A DNA stretch of 5,696 nt from Acidobacteriota bacterium (GTDB taxonomy: Bacteria > Acidobacteriota > UBA6911 > RPQK01 > JADFOI01), in assembly GCA_029942065.1 (NCBI GenBank), contig JAPYTY010000151.1, positions 1 to 5,696 on the forward strand, written 5' to 3'. This document shows, piece by piece, positions 1 to 4,566 of the stretch. A program made the translations under genes and the position numbers. The notes beneath the pieces were generated by a model. That model searched no databases and was not told the origin of the DNA. It saw only the letters and a list, made by a program, of their open reading frames with translations. The number at the start of each line of letters is the position of its first letter. Positions within the stretch are counted from its first letter, which is position 1.

Positions 1-533
1 GGATAACCCAGGCCCAGGTGCTTGGCCAGTTTGTCGAGGGCTTCCCCGGCCGCATCGTCGCAGGTTCGAGAAATTTCCTGGTAGTTTCCGGGTTCCTTCA
101 GATAAAAAAGACTGGTATGACCGCCCGAGACCACCAGCGAAAGGGCTGGAAACTCGGCCTGGGGGTGATCCAGAAGGATCGAAGCGATGTGCCCGTCCAG
201 GTGGTTGACTCCGACAAAGGGAATCTTCAGAGCGTAGGCCAATCCTTTGGCATAGGCCATTCCGACAAGCAGGGCGCCCACCAGACCCGGTCCCCGGGTC
301 ACGGCGATCGCATCAATCTGTTTCCAGTCCAGTTCGGCTTCCTGGAGACACTGCTCGACCACGAAGCAGATATTGTCAACATGCTCGCGGCTGGCCAGTT
401 CGGGAACAACGCCGCCAAATTCTTTGTGGACCGGGACCTGGGAGGAAACCACACTGGAAAGAATCGTTTTCCCATCTTCGATGAGTGCGGCCGCGGTCTC
501 ATCACAGCTGGACTCAAGCCCAAGAATGATCAT
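1..533 (-). CDS. tsaD: tRNA N6-adenosine threonylcarbamoyltransferase TsaD (5' part, cut by the window edge)
   Basis: TsaD transfers the threonylcarbamoyl group from TC-AMP to A37 of ANN-decoding tRNAs, making t6A in the cytoplasm with TsaB and TsaE. Translating the minus strand from the ATG at 533 gives 177 codons and no stop before the window edge; the family is usually about 340 aa, so roughly half is present. The N-terminus reads MIILGLESSCDETAAAL, the typical ASKHA-fold phosphate-1 start. It is followed by GGVVPELASREH (about 40-51), AVTRGPGLVGALLVG (about 77-91), the metal-binding segment NHLDGH with His111 and His115, VSGGHT (135-140) and DDAAGEALDKLAKHLGLGY near the edge. The metal motif has Asp where HxEGH is usual, a conservative change. 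The start ATG overlaps the TGA of mtnA as ATGA, so translation is probably coupled. Only a weak GAG-type ribosome site precedes it. The assignment is secure for the visible half. Confidence 0.96.
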   Translation of the reverse strand, partial: MIILGLESSCDETAAALIEDGKTILSSVVSSQVPVHKEFGGVVPELASREHVDNICFVVEQCLQEAELDWKQIDAIAVTRGPGLVGALLVGMAYAKGLAYALKIPFVGVNHLDGHIASILLDHPQAEFPALSLVVSGGHTSLFYLKEPGNYQEISRTCDDAAGEALDKLAKHLGLGY

Positions 534-1564
534 CGCTCGAACAGGGCCGCGATCGACTCCTGATAGGGGGCTTTGACGACTCCTTTTTCGGTGATGATGG
601 CGGAAACAAGTTTATTGGGCGTCACGTCAAAGGCGGGATTGGCCACAGAAATGCCGGGCGGAACCAGCATTTGTCCCTTGATATGGGTCACCTCGGTGAT
701 GTCCCGTTGCTCGATGGGGATTCCCTCGCCGGTCGGGGTCCCCAGGTCAATGGTGGACAGAGGGGCGGCCACATAAAAGGGAATCTGGTGCTCCCTGGCC
801 AGAACGGCCACGGTGTAGGTTCCGATTTTATTGGCGACATCGCCATTCCCGGCAATCCGGTCCGCTCCCACCACGACGGCCTGGATCTGATTGGCCTTCA
901 TGAAATATCCAGCCATGTTGTCGGTGATCAGCGTACAGGGGATCTTCTCCTTCATCATCTCCCAGGTGGTCAGACGGGAGCCCTGCAGGAAGGGCCGGGT
1001 TTCATCGGCAAAGACCCGGATCTCCTTGCCGTTCTCAACAGCCGCCCGAATGACACCCAGGGCCGTTCCATAGCCGGCCGTCGCCAGGGCGCCGGCATTG
1101 CAGTGGGTTAGCACGGTGCTGCTGCCTTGTGCAAGAAGCACCTGGCCGTTTTGACCTATTTGGCGGTTGATCTCGATATCGTCATCATGAATCTGGATGG
1201 CTTCGTTCTTCAAGGCATCCTGGAGCTTCAGCAACAATTCTTCCTTATGGCTTTCGAAAATCTTGTTCATGCGCTCGATGGCCCAGAAAAGATTCCGGGC
1301 CGTGGGACGGGTATCGTGAATGGTCTGGACAATGGCGGCGAATTTTTCCTCCAGCTGGTCCCTGGATTCCAAATTCTTCACTCCCAGGGCAATGCCCATG
1401 GCCGCCGCCACACCGATGGCGGGAGCTCCGCGAATCACCATGGTCACAATCGCCTCGGCTACTTCTTCGACCGATTGATAAGTGTTGTAGATTTCCTCGG
1501 TCGGGAGCAGTCTCTGGTCTATCATGACCACGCCGTCATCGGTCCATTCAATGGTTTCAATCAT
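530..1564 (-). CDS. mtnA: Methylthioribose-1-phosphate isomerase MtnA
   Basis: MtnA converts 5-methylthioribose-1-phosphate to 5-methylthioribulose-1-phosphate in the methionine salvage pathway, a cytosolic aldose-ketose isomerisation. The product is 344 aa, the usual family length, and starts MIETIEWTDDGVVMIDQRLLP. Family blocks occur in order: MVIRGAPAIGVAAAMG (42-57), THCNAGALATAGYGTALG (153-170) with the presumed catalytic Cys155, DETRPFLQGSRLTTWEM (187-203), VVGADRIAGNGDVANKIGTY (231-250) with the presumed catalytic Asp235, and the C-terminal TPTGEGIPIEQRD (276-288). These distinguish it from eIF2B-like paralogues. The frame stays open to 1789, but residues upstream of this Met come from palindrome-rich DNA and have no family resemblance, so the start is at 1564. 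AAGG lies 8 nt before it. The stop overlaps the tsaD start by 4 bp. I see no S-box riboswitch upstream. No other methionine-salvage gene is visible in the window. Confidence 0.97.
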   Translation of the reverse strand: MIETIEWTDDGVVMIDQRLLPTEEIYNTYQSVEEVAEAIVTMVIRGAPAIGVAAAMGIALGVKNLESRDQLEEKFAAIVQTIHDTRPTARNLFWAIERMNKIFESHKEELLLKLQDALKNEAIQIHDDDIEINRQIGQNGQVLLAQGSSTVLTHCNAGALATAGYGTALGVIRAAVENGKEIRVFADETRPFLQGSRLTTWEMMKEKIPCTLITDNMAGYFMKANQIQAVVVGADRIAGNGDVANKIGTYTVAVLAREHQIPFYVAAPLSTIDLGTPTGEGIPIEQRDITEVTHIKGQMLVPPGISVANPAFDVTPNKLVSAIITEKGVVKAPYQESIAALFER

Positions 1565-1661
1565 GGCTGAAACCTTAACATTATCGAGAATTGAGAATCC
1601 AGGGGCATTAGAAGACAGCGTCTCACGTTCTATTCCGGCACAATCGTGCAGCCTGTTGCAG

Positions 1662-1680
1662 GGGCGCACTGAGTGCGCCC
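1662..1680. repeat. REP-like palindrome 1
   Basis: GGGCGCACTGAGTGCGCCC is a perfect 9-bp inverted repeat around one central base (an 8-bp stem with a TGA loop when folded). Outer CTGT (1653-1656) and ACAG (1681-1684) can extend it with an asymmetric bulge. It lies about 100 bp upstream of the mtnA start. Its stem is the same as in the palindrome at 1760-1777 and nearly the same as that at 1808-1826, so it belongs to a local repeat family. Confidence 0.8.
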
Positions 1681-1759
1681 ACAGCAAGGACTGTGGCGTT
1701 AAGACGGGCGCACGACCAGGAGCGTCTCCCATTCCAGGTAATCCGGATGGACTGAGCCG

Positions 1760-1777
1760 GGGCGCACAAGTGCGCCC
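1760..1777. repeat. REP-like palindrome 2
   Basis: GGGCGCAC, an AA centre and GTGCGCCC form a perfect 8-bp inverted repeat with the same stem as the one at 1662-1680. Between the two lies a solitary half-site, GGGCGCAC at 1706-1713, without its partner arm, which may be a decayed copy. Confidence 0.8.
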
Positions 1778-1807
1778 TAAACAAGCCATTGGCCAAGATT
1801 GTCTTGT

Positions 1808-1826
1808 GGGCGTACGCAGTACGCCC
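1808..1826. repeat. REP-like palindrome 3 with GTAG head
   Basis: GGGCGTAC, a GCA loop and GTACGCCC form a perfect 8-bp stem. On the minus strand the hairpin is immediately preceded by GTAG (GTAGGGGCGTAC...). A GTAG or GGAG tetranucleotide just 5' of a hairpin is the known hallmark of REP sequences moved by RAYT (TnpA-REP, Y1) transposases. No RAYT gene is visible in the window, so the link is inferred from shape and head sequence only. Confidence 0.75.
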
Positions 1827-1882
1827 CTACAATCCCATCACAGTTCAGGAGACCATTCCGGGAGTGTGGGAGGCGCCTCAGT

Positions 1883-1914
1883 GTGTTCATTTCCAGGACA
1901 TCCTTTACACATTT
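1883..1914 (+). repeat. Left terminal inverted repeat (32 bp)
   Basis: This arm runs from GTGTTCATTTCCAGGACATC to CCTTTACACATTT. It pairs with 2221-2252 in inverted orientation with two mismatches. Similarity this long is well beyond the other short stems in the island. Confidence 0.85.
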
Positions 1915-1997
1915 GGGTACTGGCTCTCTCTAGGAAAGGAGGGAGAGTAATTCTGGGAGGAAGTGGGAATGTATGGAATATCTTGATGGTAGGGGAT

Positions 1998-2202
1998 CCA
2001 GAACCCCAAAGGGGTGATGTGAAATAGCCTGGGGCGTGAGCCCCAGGATTGAAAGTATTGTCGGTAAAGGAGCCCTGTAAGGGCGATGTAGGGAAACCAT
2101 CAATGGGTCTACATCGCCCCTACAGGGCTCTTCTAATTGCTGACCTGAACAACCTGGGGCTCACGCCCCAGGCTATTCTAGGCCGCCCCTTCAGGGTTCC
2201 GG
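1998..2202. repeat. Nested 205-bp palindrome of paired REP-like units (BIME-like)
   Basis: Two 50-bp outer arms, 1998-2047 and 2153-2202, are inverted copies matching at about 41 of 50 positions. Each contains its own perfect hairpin, CCTGGGGC with a 4-nt loop (GTGA on the left, TCAC on the right) and GCCCCAGG, at 2028-2047 and 2153-2172. Each also carries a second small stem (ACCCC/GGGGT at 2003-2015 on the left). The inner arms are 2070-2091 and 2109-2130. All arms share a centre of symmetry at about position 2100. Head-to-head REP units of this kind are known as BIMEs. The whole could fold as one long cruciform or as separate hairpins. Confidence 0.8.
2070..2130. repeat. Inner inverted repeat of the nested palindrome (22-bp arms)
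   Basis: Positions 2070-2091 and 2109-2130 are inverted copies with one mismatch in 22 (CTGTAAGGGC on the left against CTGTAGGGGC on the right arm). A short CCAT/ATGG stem (2097-2100, 2103-2106) can cap the structure. The right arm read on the minus strand contains GTAGGGGCG, the same head-and-stem start as the hairpin at 1808-1826, linking it to the REP-like family. Confidence 0.85.
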
Positions 2203-2220
2203 AAAAGTGAACTCAGATTG

Positions 2221-2252
2221 AAATTTGTAAAGGATGTCCTGGGAATGAACAC
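2221..2252 (-). repeat. Right terminal inverted repeat (32 bp)
   Basis: This arm runs AAATTTGTAAAGGATGTCCT then GGGAATGAACAC. It is the inverted partner of 1883-1914, differing at its 5th and 23rd bases. Confidence 0.85.
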
Positions 2253-2307
2253 CTTAAGTGCGCCGATTCCGGAAAGACCGCTACATGACCGTGCCTTTTC
2301 CCTGTCA

Positions 2308-2338
2308 GTTTAGCGCTGGTTAAAGACCAGCGCTAAAC
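2308..2338 (-). terminator. Perfect 13-bp-stem hairpin overlapping the bacilliredoxin-rhodanese stop codon; possible terminator
   Basis: Arms GTTTAGCGCTGGT (2308-2320) and ACCAGCGCTAAAC (2326-2338) pair perfectly around a 5-nt loop. The TAG stop at 2333-2335 lies inside the right arm. Position at the end of the operon argues for a transcription terminator or a 3'-end stabiliser. However, the minus strand continues TGACAGGGAAAAGG after the stem, with no run of T, so classic intrinsic termination is not supported. It could instead be a dispersed palindrome inserted at the gene end. Confidence 0.6.
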
Positions 2339-3085
2339 AGCTTCCGACCAGGCTGCATATCCACCCTTGAGCGAGCGGATGTTTTCAAATCCCTGCTGCT
2401 TCAGGTACGTCGTCGCCTTCAGGCTCCGCTCACCATGCTCGCAGTAAACGATGATCTGACGTTCCCGCGGCCAGTTGCGGACGATTTCATTCCCCAGCTC
2501 CTGATCCACTTTCCGGGAGCCTTCGATTTTTCCTTTTTCGATCTCAAAGGGCTCGCGAACATCCAGGATCGCCGTCTCCGAGTCGGCGGCAATCTGCTCA
2601 CGGGCTTCCTGGACCGTCACCTCGAGTTCCGCCATGGGATCAAACAGATCGACGGATTCATCCACTGTCTCCCCACAGTACCGATCATAGATACTGGTGA
2701 GTACTTGGGTCAGGGACTCCACCGACTGACCCTCGATTTGATGTCTTTCCACCATATGCACCAGCTGACCGTCCCTGAACAGAGCGACGCTGGGGGAGGA
2801 GGGGACATAGCCGACGAAGTACTCACGGGCCCGCTCGGTAGCTTCTGTATCGTTGCCGGCAAAAGCCGTTGCCAAACTCTGGGGAAGAATGGCGTTGTCC
2901 AGAGAGGCCACCAACGAAGGTCTGGCCACACCCGCGGCGCAACCACACACGGAATTGATGAATACCAGGCTGGTTCCCTCCTTGTTTTCAAAGAGAGCAT
3001 CCACATCTTCCCGGGTCTTCAATTCCTTGAATCCAACGGTCGTCAGTTCATCTCTCATGGGTTGGACCATTAGGGGATCGTACAT
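2333..3085 (-). CDS. Bacilliredoxin-rhodanese fusion protein
   Basis: This 250-aa cytosolic protein joins two domains. Residues 1-138 match the BrxA/BrxB (YphP/YqiW, DUF1094) bacilliredoxin family from start to end: LMVQPMRDELTTVGF, the NSVCGCAAGVARPS active site with Cys47 and Cys49, REYFVGYVPSSPS (88-99, thioredoxin-like cis-Pro region), HQIEG and the terminal YDRYC with Cys137. Standalone members are about 145 aa. Residues from about 154 form a single rhodanese domain: ILDVREPFEIEKGKI, then VYCEHGERS with the presumed persulfide-carrying Cys215, ending LKGGYAAWSEAV. Bacilliredoxins remove bacillithiol from mixed disulfides; rhodaneses transfer sulfane sulfur. A joint role in protein or thiol persulfide handling is inference. 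The start has a strong AAGGAGG site about 8 nt upstream, and the gene follows the Rieske gene by 24 bp. The C-terminus is short after GGYAAW, and its stop lies within a palindrome. Confidence 0.9.
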   Translation of the reverse strand: MYDPLMVQPMRDELTTVGFKELKTREDVDALFENKEGTSLVFINSVCGCAAGVARPSLVASLDNAILPQSLATAFAGNDTEATERAREYFVGYVPSSPSVALFRDGQLVHMVERHQIEGQSVESLTQVLTSIYDRYCGETVDESVDLFDPMAELEVTVQEAREQIAADSETAILDVREPFEIEKGKIEGSRKVDQELGNEIVRNWPRERQIIVYCEHGERSLKATTYLKQQGFENIRSLKGGYAAWSEAV

Positions 3086-3109
3086 TACAGATTCCTCCTT
3101 TTTAGCGAA

Positions 3110-3433
3110 TCAGCCATCACTCGAGGGAATTTCGATTTTGAGCTCATCACCCTCTACCATAACCGAATAAGCGGTGACCCCGTGAACCGGAAGGGGGCCC
3201 TGCGGCTCTCCCGTCTTGAGATCGAACTTCTGGGCGTGCCAGGGGCAGGTCACGACCGTGCCGTCACACATCCCATCCGAGAGAGGTCCTCCACTGTGGC
3301 TGCAGCGATCGTCTAATGCGTAGAAATTTCCATCGACGTTGAACAAGGCAATCTGCTTGCCTTCCACCTCCACGCAGATGGCTGCGCCGGGTTCCAACTG
3401 GCCGATGGTGGCCACCTTGGTCAATACTCCCAT
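3110..3433 (-). CDS. Rieske [2Fe-2S] ferredoxin
   Basis: This is a 107-aa soluble Rieske protein, close to the size of the ferredoxin subunits of non-haem iron oxygenases and of NirD-like proteins. The cluster ligands are visible: C44-S-H46 in DRCSHSGGPLSDG and C63-P-W-H66 in VVTCPWHAQKFDLKTG, with 16 residues between His46 and Cys63. The N-terminal part (VATIGQLEPGAAICVEVEGK) has the usual beta-sandwich pattern, and there is no signal peptide or membrane anchor. It probably acts as a cytosolic one-electron carrier; its partner oxygenase or reductase is not in the window. Upstream, AAGGGAAGGAATTC provides a ribosome site close to the ATG. Its gene is followed by the bacilliredoxin-rhodanese gene after 24 bp, so the two are likely co-transcribed. 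Function beyond electron transfer cannot be set from the sequence. Confidence 0.92.
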   Translation of the reverse strand: MGVLTKVATIGQLEPGAAICVEVEGKQIALFNVDGNFYALDDRCSHSGGPLSDGMCDGTVVTCPWHAQKFDLKTGEPQGPLPVHGVTAYSVMVEGDELKIEIPSSDG

Positions 3434-3449
3434 GAATTCCTTCCCTTTC

Positions 3450-3464
3450 CCGTTGATGCAACGG
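3450..3464 (-). promoter_or_regulatory. Small hairpin in the Rieske leader
   Basis: On the minus strand CCGTTG, a CAT loop and CAACGG form a perfect 6-bp stem just upstream of the ribosome site. The 9-mer GATGCAACG (plus strand) in this hairpin recurs at 3517-3525, 62 bp away, in the putative -35 region. The pair could be a regulator site or chance; no known operator is recognised. Confidence 0.35.
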
Positions 3465-3495
3465 CGATGTTCCTATAGCTCTACTTCCTACACTA

Positions 3496-3523
3496 ATTTA
3501 TAGAAAATCCCCGGCCGATGCAA
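3496..3523 (-). promoter_or_regulatory. Possible sigma-70-type promoter of the Rieske/bacilliredoxin operon
   Basis: The minus strand reads TTGCAT (3523-3518), 15 nt, then TATAAAT (3502-3496), about 63 bp before the Rieske ATG. The -10 is good, while the -35 match and the short spacing are mediocre. This is the only AT-rich patch in the 125-bp gap after the glycosyltransferase gene, which fits a separate transcription start for the redox pair. Confidence 0.4.
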
Positions 3524-3558
3524 CGAGGTGTCTGCCCGATTCGGTCACCTTGCCCGTA

Positions 3559-4566
3559 TCAAGGATCCAGGGCCGTCGGCGTGAAGGAGAACCAGCGAGC
3601 CAGGACCTGGGGATCGACGCGACGCGTACTCTGGATCAGCCTTCTCTTTTCACGAAACTTGTGGCGAAGCCTCCACACCTCTCGATAAGCGGGCAGTGAA
3701 CTCCATTCAAAGCACAGGACATAGGCCAGAATGCCGACATCCCGAAGCCACATGTAGGGAAAACAGTGCCACCGGACGGTCGGATCCAGGTTTTTCATCC
3801 GCATCAGATAACGGTTCTTGAGGGAATGATAATTGATCCGGGCGGAAAGTTTACGCCGGCGCGAGGGAAGAACATGTCGGCAGTGAAAGGCCCGCGCCTG
3901 AGGTTCGTAAACCGCCTTCCAGCCCTTTAACTGGGCCCGCCAGGCCAGATCAGCATCCTCACGATAGGCGAAGAAGTCCTCATCCAGGTACTCCTGGTCC
4001 AGACGGAGATCCTCGAGCATTTCACGGCTGCACAAAAGGGCGGCCCCGGTGATTCCAAAAACCAGATGCCGGCGATCATACTGTCCATGGTCTTCCTCTT
4101 CACTTCCCCGGTCAAAATGCCTCTGCGAAGGAGTAAAAAAGATGCCGCTGCTATCCAGCACCGGGGCCTCTCGTCGAAAAACCTGCTCCCCATTTTGATC
4201 CATTCGATACAGCTTTCCGCCCGCCATCCCCGCTCCCTCCACTTCATCGAGGGTCGCCACCAGCACCTCCAGCCAATCGGGCTCCAGTGTGACGTCGGCA
4301 TTGAGCAGAAGGGCCACCTGGAAATCTTCGCCCCGAAGGTTCGAATTGTGGCCACGGCTGTACCCCTTATTGGTCGGTGAGTGGTACAGGTCGACTTCAA
4401 ATTGGTCGGCGATTTCTCGAGTCCGGTCTTCGGAGGCGTTATCAAAGACTTTCACCCGAACAGGAACGGTTTGGTTCCTGACGGACTCCAGACAGCGAGC
4501 CAGAAAGGGCTCATCGTTGTAGGTCACCAGGCTCACCAGTACGGGCGTTTGATCCTGCTTGGTCAT
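3559..4566 (-). CDS. Family 2 glycosyltransferase (WbbL-like), second of the pair
   Basis: This 335-aa GT-A-fold glycosyltransferase starts MTKQDQTPVLVSLVTYNDEP. Typical GT2 signatures follow: VKVFDNASEDRT (38-49) for nucleotide-sugar binding, NKGYSRGHNSN (66-76), LLLNADVTLEPDWL (86-99) where NAD stands at the DxD metal site, GITGAALLCSREML (171-184), and DEDFFAYREDADLAWR (195-210) with the acidic catalytic region. The pattern resembles rhamnosyltransferase-like enzymes acting in O-antigen or exopolysaccharide assembly; the sugar and acceptor cannot be read from sequence. The C-terminal part (about 265-300) is aromatic and hydrophobic and may contact the membrane. The frame is open to 4791, but that extension lies inside the upstream gene. 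The ATG at 4566 overlaps the upstream TGA as ATGA, which decides the start. GGAGG lies 14 nt before it. Next downstream is the Rieske gene, 125 bp away. Confidence 0.9.
   Translation of the reverse strand: MTKQDQTPVLVSLVTYNDEPFLARCLESVRNQTVPVRVKVFDNASEDRTREIADQFEVDLYHSPTNKGYSRGHNSNLRGEDFQVALLLNADVTLEPDWLEVLVATLDEVEGAGMAGGKLYRMDQNGEQVFRREAPVLDSSGIFFTPSQRHFDRGSEEEDHGQYDRRHLVFGITGAALLCSREMLEDLRLDQEYLDEDFFAYREDADLAWRAQLKGWKAVYEPQARAFHCRHVLPSRRRKLSARINYHSLKNRYLMRMKNLDPTVRWHCFPYMWLRDVGILAYVLCFEWSSLPAYREVWRLRHKFREKRRLIQSTRRVDPQVLARWFSFTPTALDP

Larger units (their letters stand above)
1883..2252. mobile_element. Candidate non-autonomous element with 32-bp terminal inverted repeats
   Basis: The ends of this 370-bp segment are inverted copies of each other. 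The reverse complement of 1883-1914 matches 2221-2252 at 30 of 32 positions, sharing the core GTAAAGGATGTCCTGG. The interior has no credible coding sequence but holds a large nested palindrome at 1998-2202 and a hairpin at 1924-1947 (CTCTCTCT / AGGGAGAG, one G-U pair). Long terminal inverted repeats around a short non-coding core are the layout of a MITE or an IS remnant. Weaker inverted similarity continues outside (GACCATTCCGGGA at 1851-1863 against TTCCGGAAAGACC at 2267-2279), so the true boundaries may be wider. No clear target-site duplication was found. Alternatively, these are two outward-facing ends of a lost insertion sequence. Confidence 0.55.
1565..2332. other. Palindrome-rich intergenic island between mtnA and the bacilliredoxin gene
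   Basis: No convincing gene lies in this stretch on either strand; open frames across it have no family character and run through inverted repeats. Part 1565-1830 carries three GGGCGYAC-type hairpins plus small stem-loops (CCACAG/CTGTGG at 1679-1696, GCAC/GTGC at 1638-1649). GAGGCGCCTC at 1870-1879 is a perfect 10-bp palindrome. Part 1883-2252 is an element with long terminal inverted repeats. Part 2253-2307 is unremarkable except for AAGTGCGCC near 2255-2263, which matches half of the REP hairpin at 1760-1777. Both flanking genes are transcribed leftwards, so the island holds the mtnA promoter at its left end and the 3' end of the redox operon at its right. GATAAT about 13 nt upstream of the mtnA start could be a -10 element, but no good -35 accompanies it. 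Confidence 0.75.

Noticed and set aside
18..563. A 181-aa plus-strand open frame opposite tsaD
   Set aside because: The minus-strand translation gives unmistakable TsaD motifs across the same DNA; the plus frame is an antisense shadow.
1565..1789. N-terminal extension of mtnA by 75 codons to the Met at 1789
   Set aside because: The added residues have no family resemblance and are encoded by REP-like palindromic DNA. The canonical MtnA start MIETIEW at 1564 has a ribosome-site-like AAGG and gives the normal 344-aa length.
1662..1826. CRISPR array
   Set aside because: The repeats are short palindromes with uneven spacing and differing flanks; there is no constant direct repeat with uniform spacers and no cas gene.
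1565..1830. SAM (S-box) riboswitch upstream of mtnA
   Set aside because: Some mtnA genes are S-box controlled, so I looked for the multi-helix S-box pattern. Only simple REP-type hairpins are present.
1524..2027. A 167-aa plus-strand open frame across the intergenic island
   Set aside because: It begins inside mtnA antisense, passes through several palindromes, has no family motif and a low-complexity, arginine/glycine/serine-rich composition typical of chance frames.
2435..3073. A 212-aa plus-strand open frame opposite the bacilliredoxin-rhodanese gene
   Set aside because: Antisense shadow of a well-supported gene, with no recognisable motifs of its own.
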